Assembly: GCA_032690845.1 (NCBI GenBank)
Contig: CM064417.1
Coordinates: 27,043,833-27,107,832 of the forward strand
Length of the DNA stretch: 64,000 bases
Direction of reading: 5' to 3'
Source of the DNA: Eleusine coracana subsp. coracana
Taxonomy: Eukaryota > Streptophyta > Magnoliopsida > Poales > Poaceae
Shown here: piece by piece, positions 35,601-46,413 of the stretch
How the letters are laid out: each line of letters opens with the position of its first letter
How positions within the stretch are numbered: the stretch's first letter is position 1
Program-made: the position numbers and the translations under genes
The notes under the pieces: model-generated
Told to the model about the DNA's origin: nothing
What the model saw: only the letters and a program-made list of their open reading frames with translations
Database searches by the model: none

Positions 35601-36591
35601 CAGGGGAAACGGTGGGAGGGTTCGCGCAAGCATGGTTCAGGCATGCGCGCGACTAAGAGGGAGAGCTCCCCTTGCGAGGAATCGTGAGCTAGCTCACCTC
35701 GAGGTGAATGTGGCGTGGAGGAGTGGCTCGAGGTTGATTACCGGCACCGGCGAAGAACTGTGCCGATCTCCAAATGCCGGCCGAGCGAAGCGGAGGGAAC
35801 GTGTGCAGGGCCTTCAAGACGTCCTGGTGTTGCTCCCAGAGGCCTGGCTCGGGCTCCGGTGGACAGCGGCGGCCAGGGATGCGAGGGAAGTGCGACGGCG
35901 GAAGTAGAGGCAAGCGGGAGAGAGACAGAGAGCGAGTGGGGGGGGGGGGGGGGCAGCGTTCGGATAGGACGACAGGCGACAAGGTGGATGTCCGAGCGCG
36001 CGCGTGGGGCCTTCGATCCGCGACAACGGCCGCTGCCCGTACGCCAACGTCCACGCGGCGGCGTCGAGTTGGGCGAAGCGGGCAACAGCCGGGTGTGCTT
36101 GTTTGGGGTGGCTGACAGGTGGCCCGCGAGGATTTTTCTTTTTCTTCTTTTTCCAACCCTATCAGTCGGCTCCATTAAATCTTTTTGTGGGGATTAATTT
36201 AGAGTTGGCAAAATTAAACCAAAAATAGGGTAGGCTCCCCATGATGTGCTGGATTTTATACAAATACTAACTACCATCAGTTCTCAATAAGATTTAAATC
36301 GGAATTTTGTGAATAGAGTTGGTTTTTGACCTTTCTAGCATTTATTTGGGGCCGTTATTAATGGAATAAAAATCTGAGCAAATCCTTAAAATTCTACTTG
36401 GCCAACACCAACATCATATATTTTTGGTAGGTGTGAGTCATGTGGAAAAATCTAGACTTATAGTTCAAGTGACATTCAAATAGTGGTTAATTTGAATTCA
36501 ATTTGATAAATTTTTAGTTCCAACTTTGGGTTAAGCTCTTCTAATTCTAAGGCGATGTCCTTGAACCCCTCATAAAAGTTGGAGTGTCACA
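32677..36591 (-). mobile_element. 5' LTR of element T (3915 bp)
   Basis: A direct repeat of 20399-24311. The G run is 16 bases here (35938-35953) against 12 in the other copy. Confidence 0.95.
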
Positions 36592-36596
36592 AAGAA

Positions 36597-37963
36597 TCAC
36601 TTCATCAAACCATATCTCACTGGTCAACAACTTAGGTAACATGAGGTTCCTATGAATATAGTCTACTAGTATGGTCGTAGGAGCAAGGAATGAGGAACAT
36701 GCAAGCCAACCATAGAAAGCTGTGAATAATTGGGAGGTCATAAAGGTTAATTTTAATTTCCAAGTTTGGATTTTATCAATTTCTACTAGGAAAATTAAAC
36801 CAATGCACAAAATAGGGAGATAGAGGGATAAGATGCGCAAACCATCGCACTAGTAGATGATACCGAGCGGGGCCAAAGTGAGTTCAGTCGACCCTGAGGG
36901 TTCGGCTAAATCATCTCGGCATCTAGCTTGGTCACCGTATGGCGTGGTGCTCTATGTGGTGCTGTTCAGTATATCTTGGCCGATGAGGTCCTTTGTTGCG
37001 CGTCGAGAATCCTTAGGATCTCCCCCACACTTGTTTACTTGCCTGCACTTTTATTTGACACAAGAAAAACAAACAAAAGGGTTAAAAGAAAAATGGACTC
37101 TACCGGCTTTATGGGCCCCGTAGAGTCACAACTAAATTATTAAGGCGCACTACATAATTGAATTGAAAGGAAATAAAAGGTAATGAACTAAAGCGCCATT
37201 CATTTTTTTCCTTGTTTTTAGCAAGGCATGAATGCAGGAACTAACAACTCTAAACCAAGAGGCAAGTTGGCATGAATGGAACTTAATACGTGATACTTAC
37301 AGAACTCCCCCACACTTTGATTTTTGTATCACTCGGACACAATAAATCAGTGTGCAATGTTGCAGCTTTCTCGTAGTATGTTCCATCGCCAAAAGTACCA
37401 AGGTGTCAAGTTGATGCAGCTGCCATGTTCTCAGGCATAGTGTGTCCATTGTTCTTTTCAATCCTCACCTGAAAGGGTTAGTGACCAAAAATATCCGAAG
37501 GCAAATATATCCTTAAAACATGTGCTTGCAATTATTCAGTAAAGGAAAAAGGGAAATGATAATCCGGGCCATCTCCTGGTAGTGCTTTGTTTATGGTCAG
37601 AAGCTCGACTATGGGGACTTCATGTTGCAGCCATCAGTGGCGATGTAGTTCCCATCACACCGCCAATTGCTGATGTATCATTGGAGTCTTAGCTGCAAGG
37701 TTAGTGCCAAAATGCAACTACAAGATTTGCAAAATTTATGATAAACAAAAACATCTACAACCATCCTCCTAAATGTTTTAGTAATGAGGGCCTTAAGGTG
37801 GTTGTAGTCCTCGTAGGTGCTTAGCAGAAGGAGCGATCAACTCTAGAGTTTTCTTGGATGAGCATGTATCTTGTGGTTGTTCGAGCAACAAGCTTCCATG
37901 CTCATTACTTGAATCATTTTCTTCTAGAGTGAACTCCTCAAGCAATCCAATGGTCCAAAGGTT
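36597..37963 (-). other. Non-coding 3' part of element E, right of T
   Basis: AT-rich sequence with two internal copies of the minus-strand phrase AAGTGTGGGGGAG (near 37022 and 37304), the same phrase that forms the true purine tract at 19280. No coding motif is seen. Confidence 0.5.
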
Positions 37964-38600
37964 CTACTTCTCAAGAATTTCATCAATAAAGCTTATGGTT
38001 AATTCTTGATCATCATAGAGAATGGAGTATTGAGGATCAAAGAAAAAAGGCTTAGGCAAGAAGGATGACGGTTTTGTTTGAAAAGGATTAAGAGTTTCTC
38101 CAAAATCGTCTCCACCTTGGATGCAACGCTTCGCGTCCTCATAAAGAACAAACCTCGGCGATGCGTGTTGGGAAACATACATCACATCCTCAAGCGGGGA
38201 GTGCTTGAGATGAGGCCTCACCATAGGATCTTCTAAGAAATTGGCACTGGTGGCAAAAGCAATTTTCCTAAGATTTTCATTTTGGCTGCCTAGGAGTTCA
38301 CCTTCATGGTGAAGGCTTTCTAGCAGGACGCCTATGATAAGTTCAAACTCGTTGGTAGGAAAGACGTAGAGGTCTAGGCGAACTTTGACTTTGTCCATCT
38401 CAACCGGTACAACCCTTGCAATCCCTCGACATGGAAAGGTTACTCCCAAGGCATCCTTGAGGAGTGTATCATTTGGCTCAAGAGGTGTATCATCCAAAAG
38501 TTGCCAAGCTATATACTCGGGGATGATATTGGCTCCTATGATGGGATCATGAAGGGCTTCTACAACATTTCCCCTTATATAACAGGGAATGGTAGAAGAA
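37964..38600 (-). pseudogene. Protease-like repeat 3 of element E
   Basis: The frame from about 38600 (SSTIPCYIRGNVVEALHDPIIGANII, with the open part from 38497) follows the same plan as repeats 1 and 2: an IRG strand, DPIIGANI in place of the Asp-Ser/Thr-Gly motif, PLEPNDTLL and NEFELIIG (about 38318-38345). A C-terminal extension (FETLNPFQTKP, FFFDPQYSILYDDQELTISFIDEILEK) ends at 37964. It is the most diverged of the three copies. The catalytic aspartate is not in its normal setting, so proteolysis is unlikely. Whether it ever made protein is unknown. Confidence 0.5.
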
Positions 38601-38770
38601 GGAGAAGAGACTTGGATTTCTCTTGAAGAACATCTTTCTTCCTTCAGCCACTCCTTGCTAACGACCTCCTATAGGATTTCTTCTTGGAAAGGCTTGGGAG
38701 GTGAAAGGGATATTGTAGGCTTCTTCTGCTAGAAGCGATTCGAGGTGTTTCCATGATCATTAGGTATTCC

Positions 38771-39544
38771 TTACTTGAATTCAACTGGCAACCTTGATGG
38801 TAGGAATTCTCCTTCCTTCCGAGCAGTCTCAACAGTAGAGTCTAAAGGTAAGATAGCTATGGATTCAAGTCTGGCTTTTGAGGGACCCTCATGGGTTGAC
38901 TTGCCTTCCCCCTGGATAAATTGCTGATCTTGTTCCTTGAGGATAGATCCAAGGGGCTCAAAAGGGAATGTTGCCATCACCTCATTGATTGGCTCACCCC
39001 TTGGGAGAGATTCTATCAAAAGATTTTCTGATTGACAGATCGGGATAGGAATGATGTCTCTCCCAAGTCTTGTGTCGAGACTTCCTAGCTTCGGTCCATC
39101 TAGCAATAGCTTGTCCATCGGCGCGATCAAAATTTGGAAGTCGGAGACTTCAACTATATGGAAGTCAAGGATAGTCTCAACACTTTCATGCTTCACAGAC
39201 ACATTTTGCAAGGTCCCAAATCTTTCTAAATGCTGTCCTAAGGGGCTCAGGAAGGATTTGCTAATTGATGCAAGGGGCTCACAACCTATGAAGGCAATTG
39301 TGATGGATTTGGATATTAAATTTGCACCAATTGTGGGACTGAAAAGAATATTCACCTTTATACCTCTTATATGGCATTGAATGGTTGAGTAAGGGGGTCT
39401 TACCCAAATTATATTTGGAGAGTGTGCACCCTCATCCAACCATTCACCGCTTGGCATGGCAGAGCACTCCCTCTCATTGTCTTGGAGGAAATTGTCCTCT
39501 GGAGGATCGGGAGGAGAGACAAGAACTGATGGTCTTTCTTGCAA
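38771..39544 (-). CDS. Protease-like repeat 2 of element E
   Basis: 257 codons are open. Residues about 53-171 hold STIQCHIRGIKVNILFSPTIGANLI, PLASISKSFLSPLGQHLERFG, TLQNVSVKHESVETILDFHIVEV and DFQILIAPMDKLLLDGPK. This is a retropepsin-like layout in which the active-site loop reads SPTIGAN and not D-S/T-G. The flanks are P-, E- and S-rich linkers like those after gag in this family. It overlaps the frame of repeat 1, which shows a frameshift between them. I call it a degenerate element protein. Confidence 0.55.
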   Translation of the reverse strand: MQERPSVLVSPPDPPEDNFLQDNERECSAMPSGEWLDEGAHSPNIIWVRPPYSTIQCHIRGIKVNILFSPTIGANLISKSITIAFIGCEPLASISKSFLSPLGQHLERFGTLQNVSVKHESVETILDFHIVEVSDFQILIAPMDKLLLDGPKLGSLDTRLGRDIIPIPICQSENLLIESLPRGEPINEVMATFPFEPLGSILKEQDQQFIQGEGKSTHEGPSKARLESIAILPLDSTVETARKEGEFLPSRLPVEFK

Positions 39545-39985
39545 AAATAATTCGAGGTGTCCCCATGGTCTTTCGAAAGACCTTCCTCAAATTTAAAAGA
39601 GAACTTAGGAGAATTTTCTAATTGAGGCATAGGGACAAAAAATTGTCTTCCCCTGAGTTCGATGTCTAGCATCTCCTTTGTCGGTGCATCAGAGAAAAGT
39701 CTCTCCATGCGATACCCGATTAAAATGTCAAAGTCATGGACTCCAAATACATGGAAATCAAGGAGAGTTTCGACATTTTTGTGCATTAGAGACACATTTT
39801 GCAAAATCCCATATCCCTCTAAAACGGATCTAGATGGACATTGAAGAAACTTGCAAGTCGGTGCCAAGGGTTCTTCACCCAAAAAGGCAAACGCGCAAGC
39901 ATTAAAAATGATGTTGACACCGACAGTGGGATTGTACAGAAGATTCACCTTTTCTCCTCTTATGAAGCATTGAATGGAAGAGGAA
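39409..39985 (-). pseudogene. Protease-like repeat 1 of element E
   Basis: The repeat unit (about 39633-39985) reads SIQCFIRGEKVNLLYNPTVGVNIIF, PLAPTCKFLQCPSRSVLEGYG, ILQNVSLMHKNVETLLDFHVFGV and DFDILIGYRMERLFSDAP, closest to repeat 2. The loop reads NPTVGVN, again without the catalytic motif. A linker (SFKFEEGLSKDHG) and a frame change lead to repeat 2. Confidence 0.55.
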
Positions 39986-40001
39986 GGGGAGCTAATCCGA
40001 A

Positions 40002-40868
40002 TTACGTTCGAAGAAAAGCAGCCTCTCTCAACCGCTCATTGCTCATGCTTGAAGTTGTCTCCTTCACCGTCTCTTGGAGCAAAGGCTCCTTAAGAGGATT
40101 GGGAGAAGATACAGGAGCTGGCGATTTCTTTTGATAGCGATGACTTGAGGATTTCCCATGATCTTTTACAAGATTTTCCTCAAATTGGAAAGGGGGTTTG
40201 GAAGGTTGAATTTCTTCTTCCTCCATTGCTCGTGGTTCAATTGAGGTCTCACTAGATGAATCAATGGATAGACAAGAATTTGGCTTAGGTTGAACTAGTG
40301 GGGTAGCCTCAATGCTTGACGAAGCATCCTCTTGAGGGGGCTCTCTACAGTCGGTTAGGAAAGAAGAGTTTTCTTGGATAAGGTCCAGGATAGCTCCTCC
40401 TTCTGCAGGCGTCTTGTGGACGAACGAACCGGCGGTGACATCAAGATATGGGGCAGACTCCTTGCTTAAACCCAAACAAAAGTGTTGCAACAACACTTAG
40501 TCGGGCAAAGACAAGTAGGGCCCAAAAGAGGTTAACAAGGAAAACCTGGCCCAAACTGCACCTATGGATTCATTCTTGATTTGTCAAAAGTCGAGAATAT
40601 CCCTTCGCAAAGAGACGATACGTGATGTAGGATAGAACGTGAGACAAAACTTATCTCGGAGCACTTTGCAATCACCATTCGTACTCTCAACAAAATGAGT
40701 GTACCATTGTTTCACGTTCTCCTTGAGGGAAAAGGAAAACAATTTTCATATGAGAGTATCTTGAGTCATGCCTTTGATTAATAGGCATGAACACAAATGC
40801 TCGAACTCTCACAAATGATTGAATGGGTTTTCGCAATGTAAACCCAAGAAGGATTGTTCCCGAACCAT
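40002..40868 (-). pseudogene. Gag of Athila-like element E
   Basis: The likely start is MVREQSFLG (40868). The gag domain runs through CENPFNHLREFEHLCSC, WYTHFVEST, the SRIVSLRRDILDF area, ESIGAVWARFSLL and LLQHFCLGLSKESAPYLDVTAGSFVHKTPAEGGAILDLI, with at least three stops. The P/E/S-rich linker fills 40430-40002. It is the same family as the gag of C. The start ATG lies about 200 bases after the primer site. Confidence 0.8.
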
Positions 40869-41065
40869 GGCTATAAATCCAGGGCAGAGTTCAAAGCCAG
40901 ATGAATGAATTGGGTCAGCAAAATGCAGATGGCTCAAAGAACTCGCCCTTAGGAGAAGAAAGGTCTTGAATTCATAGTCGCTCCATGGTAGAGAAGGGGA
41001 ACAAAATAAATAGAAGGAAGAAAGATACGAGGGCAAACTAGGTTCAAAGATCAAACAACTACTGT

Positions 41066-41083
41066 TCCCCGGCAATGGCACTG
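41066..41083 (-). other. Primer binding site, tRNA-Asp type (element E)
   Basis: The minus strand reads CAGTGCCATTGCCGGGGA, three bases from TGGCGCCGTTGCCGGGGA, and lies seven bases from the LTR. Confidence 0.8.
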
Positions 41084-41090
41084 GAAAGCT

Positions 41091-42287
41091 TGTTGGTTAT
41101 TTTAACGACAACAGAATAAATCCGCAAGCGTACGGATATCGAAGTAGCTTTCACCCAGGAGTATTCCAAGGTATCGAATCCACAGGGAACATGCGTGCCT
41201 AATCTTCTGTTCTAGTTCAACCAAGGACACCAAGATAATTGTGGTTTTGGGTAGAGATGATTCCTAATGGTTATAAGGTCCTAATCAAGGTAAGACTACT
41301 ACTAGGTTGCTTGTATTAGGCATCCAGTTTTCCCCTACATCTATAGTGCGATTCCGGCCAAAAGCCTACTGCATAACCAAACTTGGAGGATTTCAAAGGA
41401 CAGATAGGGTTGTCACCACCTAGTGCCTACCTCTAGCAATCTGTAGACTACGCGATAAACAAAGGTAACCTACGGCCTAGACAACACGTCTATGCTTTCA
41501 ATTACTCCCTTAATCTTTAGCTACGATGATATAAAACTAAGGTCTCTGATTAAATAGAGCGTTGAGCAAGCAAAGCAACTAAGTATAAAACTAACTTAAA
41601 AAGGAAACTTAAATACCAAGAAAAAAATCACGAAGACTTACTAAATATGGCAAGCATCCATCGAGGTACAAGCGTGGAGAAGAGGTGGATAGGCCTACTC
41701 CTCCTCCGGACTTCCCCTCACTCTCTCCCTATTTTCTAAACACTTTGGCAGTGCTAAAGCCTTTAGGAAATGAAGCACTAAACTAATGTTGAAGTGTTGG
41801 GAGAGTGGAGCCCTTCCCTTCCTTTTACAGCATTCCAAAGGTGGTTCCAGGATCGGTAGCTCCGCCCTAAGGGCGGTAACCGACATAGGAAAGGCGGTGG
41901 GGAACCGACCTTAGAAGATAGGACCCACTGGGCTCAGCCCATGTTCGGCCGAACAGGGGTAGGGCCCAGTGGGGCCTGCCTCCTCTGGTTGCCTGGTGGG
42001 TGGCCCCTCTTCCTATCTGACATCGTAGGGTCTTATGTTATGTTGGTTTCTTTCTGGAAGTGGGCCACTTGATCCCCGTGCTTGGCTTTGATTGGCCGGA
42101 AATGTGTTTTCTCCCTTGATGACATGGATTTTCTATTAATTCCATGGAATAATCAGCTGTAGCATATATTTACCAACACTTGTGGAATTTGTAAGTAATA
42201 AACTCCTACCACTATGTTGGTTGTTCATTTAATTGCTTTTATGTAGGTAATTGACAGTCTAAATTTGGCATTTAGTGACCGTCAACA
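41091..42287 (-). mobile_element. 5' LTR of element E
   Basis: Starts TGTTGGTTATTTTAACGAC and ends GACCGTCAACA in plus sense. Only one palindromic box (41942-41955) is present, and the minus-strand TATA position reads TGTAAAA (41823-41829), so this promoter is damaged. Confidence 0.9.
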
Positions 42288-42972
42288 CTATCTCAAGGAC
42301 ATCCTAAACAACAAGCGTCTGATTCCCACCATGAAAGTTGTGTAGTTGACAGAATAGTGTGATGCCCAAGGCGGTCTTTGACAAGCTGAACTACACAGCT
42401 CTATCTCCTATGTCGATGCAGCTTCAGCTAGCCGATTCATTGGTCTGCTATCCAGAGGAAATTGCAGAAGGCGTTCTGGTGAAAATCCGGTATAGTTTCA
42501 TCCCCATGGATTTTGTGGTGCTCGATGGATGTTGAGAAGGAAACACCGCTCATTTCTGGGCACCCGTTTCTAGGCACCGCAGAAGTACACATTGATGTTG
42601 GGGCCAGATAAATCCGTTTCCTCATCAATAGGAAGGAGGAGAGGTTTGATTTTCGGCCAAGGAGAGAGCAATGTTCAATGACCAAGATCAAGTACGGGCC
42701 AAACCCAAAGAATATTCAAGAGGTCGAAGTAACACCCCAGAAGAAGGATAGCCTCATTCTCTACATGAAGAAGATCATGGCTAAGGAGTTATCATACCAT
42801 TTCAAGAAGAAGAACCCACCTACGGTGAGGCCAGGACTGTGGGCAAAGCCACGCCTTGTTAAATCCAAGAACCCACCCACCGCACCAAAGATGAAGAAGG
42901 TGTGGCGAGTGAAGGAACTGCAGCCATCCGCGTCCACTTCTCTAGGACCGAACACAGCGACATCAAGCTAAA
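42288..42972 (+). pseudogene. Gag-protease end of element D
   Basis: Continues from 18065 with LKDILNNKRLIPTMKVV. After stops and frame changes it gives VFDKLNYTALSPMSMQLQLADSLVCYPEEIAEGVLVKIRYSFIPMDFVVLD, HPFLGTAEVHIDVG and RKEERFDFRPRREQ, the Athila-type protease fold; the segment with the catalytic Asp is missing. The tail frame (42678-42971) ends NTATSS and a stop. No RT follows; ORF2 begins about 750 bases on. Confidence 0.75.
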
Positions 42973-43724
42973 CGCGAAGAAGAAAAGTCCCGCTCGTCAG
43001 ACTTTAAAAATTGGTGAGCCCTTGCCAATGGTAAATTGGTATTTATCTCATATTTGATTTCTTCAATTTTTGCACATTTGAATTTTCAAACTTTTGGACT
43101 TTTCAAATTTGTCTTTGCATTTGCCTATTTGTATTTCACACATGCATGTTGGAATTTATTCCAACCTTGTCTTTCTTTTAATAAAAATACAAAAATCAGT
43201 TTTGGTTTCCAACTTTGAGAGAGAATTTTTCTGAGCAACAATTTTGTCAAAATTTTGGACCTAAGCCCCACAGTTCAAGAAATATAGTTGTTAGGGAGTT
43301 TTGGGCCAAAGTGGGGGACCAGTGGGACCCACCCATGGTCGGCCGAACACCCATGTTTGGTCGAAGGGATGTGGGCCCACCAACCTTGGTATTTTGCCAC
43401 CGGTTGGATTTGGCCCCCTACTAGCCATTTTCGATCGTTAGGAGTTTTTCCTATAAAAAGAGTGCCCGGGGGAGAGTGCTTTGCCATCCAAAGTTCAATT
43501 CTCCTTTCACTCCCTCCTTCACTCATTTGCTCTTGTGCTCTCATTGTGTTTCTCCAAAGTTGTCATTCCAAAAACCACCAAAAATATTTTCCTTTTTAGT
43601 TTGCTTGGTCTTGGACTGTTTGAGTTTCTTTGACAAGCTTCGTAGGAGTAACACGACAGGCGGATTTAATTTTTGCTAACATATAACCCAAGTTTGAGTT
43701 GCTCTTATGTTTTTTTTGGTGCAC
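42973..43724 (+). promoter_or_regulatory. Internal promoter region in front of ORF2 (element D)
   Basis: Between the gag-protease stop and ORF2 lies non-coding sequence with a palindrome pair, TGGTCGGCCGAACA (43336-43349) and TGTTTGGTCGAAGG (43354-43367), starts 18 bp apart, and TATAAAAA at 43452-43459. This copies the layout of the D and E LTR promoters, although it is not an LTR. I infer a separate start for an ORF2 transcript. Confidence 0.5.
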
Positions 43725-43886
43725 ATGAAGAAAGCTAAGGCGTTGATGCAACGAGTGACGCATTCCAGTTCACGCCGTTCACATGGTAGCTCGAGCACGA
43801 ACCTCTCCATCGAACATGAATCAACGTGTTACACACCCATTGAGAACAACATGGAGGAGGATGAGCCACACGTTCTATTCGACGAC
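43725..43886 (+). pseudogene. ORF2 (Athila ORF-type), N-terminal part, element D
   Basis: MKKAKALMQRVTHSSSRRSHGSSS starts here (an upstream in-frame ATG at 43707 is possible). The S/R-rich head is followed by EEDEPHVLFDD at the insertion of the SIRE-type solo LTR. It resumes at 46414 with DTDLELPDEMRKRVYHHL. Similar heads occur in ORF2 of G. Function is unknown; such ORFs in Athila elements sit where env-like genes are found. Confidence 0.7.
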
Positions 43887-44106
43887 TGAAGATGCTTCTA
43901 GGTCCCCTAGTGGGTTTTGGTGATTAATGACATAAGATTAAAAATGTGCTAACATGTATATGGAGAATGTATGTGCAAACAATCAAAAGAACATTCGAAC
44001 CCACATTTGTGAGATTGTGCAACCCTCTACAGAAAGTAGAAAACAGAAGAGACCCAAAGTGCTTTAAAGGTTAGATTTTATTAATTTATTTGAGTCATAG
44101 GTATGC

Positions 44107-45195
44107 TGTTGGTGGTTTCTAGATGCCCATTTTATCTACCAAAAAGGGATGTTTTGCGTCTTAATTTGGTGGTTTGGACTAACAATTAACCCCATATTTG
44201 CATATATTTGTAGTTGTTCTGTTTTGGATGTAATCGCAGGAAACAGGTGTAAAATAGGGCAATTATGGATAAAGAGCTGACGAGTAACGAAGATGGGCCA
44301 GATTCGGAGCCGCGCCGATCGGCACAACCCATGCGCCGATTGGCGCAAGAGGAAAAGTTGACTAAAACATGATCCGGTCCAGGAAAGACGAAGGCCCAAC
44401 CCAATATGAGTTAGAGTCGATGGAAGTTGACCTAATCCCGTCGAGTATAAAAGGAAGATAATTATCAAAAGCCAAGGACGACCAAGGGGAGACAGCAATC
44501 GTGAGAACCAGTTATTAAAACTAGGGATCCAGGATATTGGCGGCGGAGATTCGTCAACACCGACGAGATACACCAGAAGGGAGGTCGCACCGATCGGCGT
44601 AACGCTTGCGCCGATCGACTCGGGCGCGTTCCAGCGCTATTTCTCACCCCTCTGCTATGTCTAGCGGAAGGACGAGTGAGTAGTCTCATATTCTCTTCTC
44701 TGGTGCGGGGATCTGGTCATGTAACTCTCATGCTTCTTGATACTCTCTCGATGAATTTAATCTATGTGATGAACTTTATTGCACATCTATCTATCCTTTT
44801 CATTAGTGTATCGGCCAATACACTTTTGCCTATTGCATATTGGGGAGCTAATAGCCTCTGTAGTGACAGCCGGGGTGAATGAAACCACCATGTCTTGTAG
44901 AATATTAGAGTCATCACTTGAGTTAATAAGAATAAGGTTGCATGCTAGTGAACCAATCCTAAGGAGAGAATCCTTCATTATTCTATTGCCTCTTCAATAA
45001 CATTCACCTTCCACTTTCTCACCGTCATCATTCACACCAACCAACCCATTCCAATTTGTTAGTAACCTTTTAATAGTATTAGTTCTGCTCGTTCCCTGTG
45101 GATTCGATAACCTTGGAATACTCCGAGGGAAAAAGAGCTACAACTGTACACCGTCCTCTTAAGGTATATAGGTGGGTGCGTAGATACGACCAACA
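44107..45195 (+). mobile_element. G-type solo LTR nested in the SIRE-type solo LTR
   Basis: Starts TGTTGGTGGTTTC and ends GTAGATACGACCAACA, the inverse of the G LTR edge at 49743. Flanks TATGC and AATGC match at four of five bases. Palindromes of the GCGCCGATCGGCGC type lie at 44312/44333 and 44587/44608, both pairs exactly 21 bp apart, with TATAAAA at 44446-44452 between the pairs. Confidence 0.9.
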
Positions 45196-45353
45196 AATGC
45201 CGAACTATTAAGAGGGGTAAACCAATCTTGCTAAAATGGAATTTATGTGCTCAAGTCATTCCATAAGCTTTGAGAGAAAATTAGCCACTAAAAATAAAAA
45301 AAGAACCACTCTTTCTAAGACAAACCGAGAGTGACAAAAGTTCTATGAGTCAG

Positions 45354-45578
45354 CTCACGGAAGTTCCGTCACTACCTAAACCCAGAAGAGTTGCAACCCG
45401 AGAGCTACAGAAGTTCCGTGGTGTCAGCCACAGAAGTTCCGTCAATTCTTTGACTCAGTTGAACCATCCCTTGCAACAGCTCTTTTTGAACTCACGGAAG
45501 TTCCGTGGGCAGCCACAGAAGTTCCGTCAGTCTCACTATACACTACAACGGCTAGTTTTTGGAGATGCTCTATAAATA
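45354..45578 (+). promoter_or_regulatory. Promoter module of the SIRE-type solo LTR
   Basis: Boxes of the ACGGAAGTTCCGT type occur at about 45356, 45407, 45430, 45494 and 45515; the last two start 21 bp apart. TATAAATA is at 45571-45578. Three further copies (46273-46325) lie downstream, near the LTR end. Confidence 0.6.
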
Positions 45579-46413
45579 CCTTACCCCTTCCCCCGTGGGG
45601 AGGGTTGACACTTTGCAATTTCACTCTCCATTTAGCTAGAGCTCTCCCCTCTCACTCATACACTTGTTCTTGGCAATCCAATCAAAACTAAGAGAGATCC
45701 ACTACAAAAATCTTGAATCCATCCTCTCAAAAGCTTGAGCACATCTTTCCCTCCACGAACAAGATTTGATTTGCTTGTTACTCTTGGAGACTTGGTCCCC
45801 CAGATGGCTAATCGTCGCCCTTGAGCTCCCAACATGTTGTGGTGAGACGGGGATGTTTGTGAAGGTTTGATTCACCTTCGGAGGAAAAGAATCAAGTGAA
45901 GAAAGAATTCCAAGCGTGATCTTTGTGATTGCTTGGCAGGGAAAAGGGTTGAGAGAGACCCGGCCACTTCGTGTGGCTCCTCAACAAGGACATAAGAACT
46001 AATTAATGTGGTTGCTGAACCTCGGGTTAAATCCTTGTGTCTCTATTTACATTTCCCTCCTCTCTTTTGTGCTTGTGCATTTCTTATATTATTGTGCTCG
46101 ATCTACTTGTGCATTATGTGGTTAGCTATCTATAATAGGTATTGAGGATCTCACTGTGCTAGCTCCACTCTATGCTAGCTCCACTCTACATCAAGTATTG
46201 TATCTCTTCCCGGTTAATTTCCGCATTTCCTTTAGCGCTTGTATTCATATTCCTGGAACTTCTATCAATCGTCAGAACTTCCGTCACCACGGAAGTTCTG
46301 TCACATACCGGACAGAAGTTCCGTCAATATCTGTTTAACCTGTTTCAAGTGCTGTTTTTTAGGATTATTTTATATTGCCTATTCACACCCCCCCCCCCTC
46401 TAGGCAACTTTCA

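Larger units (their letters stand above)
20399..36591 (-). mobile_element. Tekay/Del-type chromovirus T, complete with target duplication (16.2 kb)
   Basis: Near-identical 3.9-kb LTRs, tRNA-iMet primer site and purine tract enclose ORF0, gag, protease, RT, RNase H, integrase and a chromodomain-like tail, all on the minus strand. The target duplication is AAGAA (20394-20398 and 36592-36596). Coding parts carry several stops and a frameshift, and RT-RNase H is split by a D-type solo LTR. LTR divergence by eye is a few percent, about 7 percent in the first 215 bases compared, so the insertion is not recent. Confidence 0.95.
18071..42287 (-). mobile_element. Athila-like element E, whole span with nested Tekay element T
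   Basis: LTRs of 1209 and 1197 bp are flanked by a perfect 5-bp target duplication, CTATC (18066-18070 and 42288-42292), and the flanking D gag-protease frame joins across it. Internal sequence is 19280-20398 plus 36597-41090; the rest is element T. Minus-strand order: 5' LTR, tRNA-Asp site, gag, three protease-like repeats, long non-coding 3' part, purine tract, 3' LTR. No RT or integrase is present. The extra span is explained by T. Confidence 0.92.
43887..46413 (+). mobile_element. SIRE-type copia solo LTR in ORF2 of D
   Basis: Starts TGAAGATGCTTCTAGG, with TTTGGTGATTAATGACA soon after, and ends in a C run (46388-46398), CTCTAGGCAACTTTCA. Flanks ACGAC (43882-43886) and CCGAC (46414-46418) match at four of five bases. 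No internal region. Its own sequence is about 1.43 kb after removal of the nested LTR at 44107-45195. Confidence 0.88.

Noticed and set aside
38771..39544. A host gene encoding a 257-residue protein
   Set aside because: It lies inside the LTRs of E, between gag and the 3' end, and repeats its neighbours; it is an element protein.
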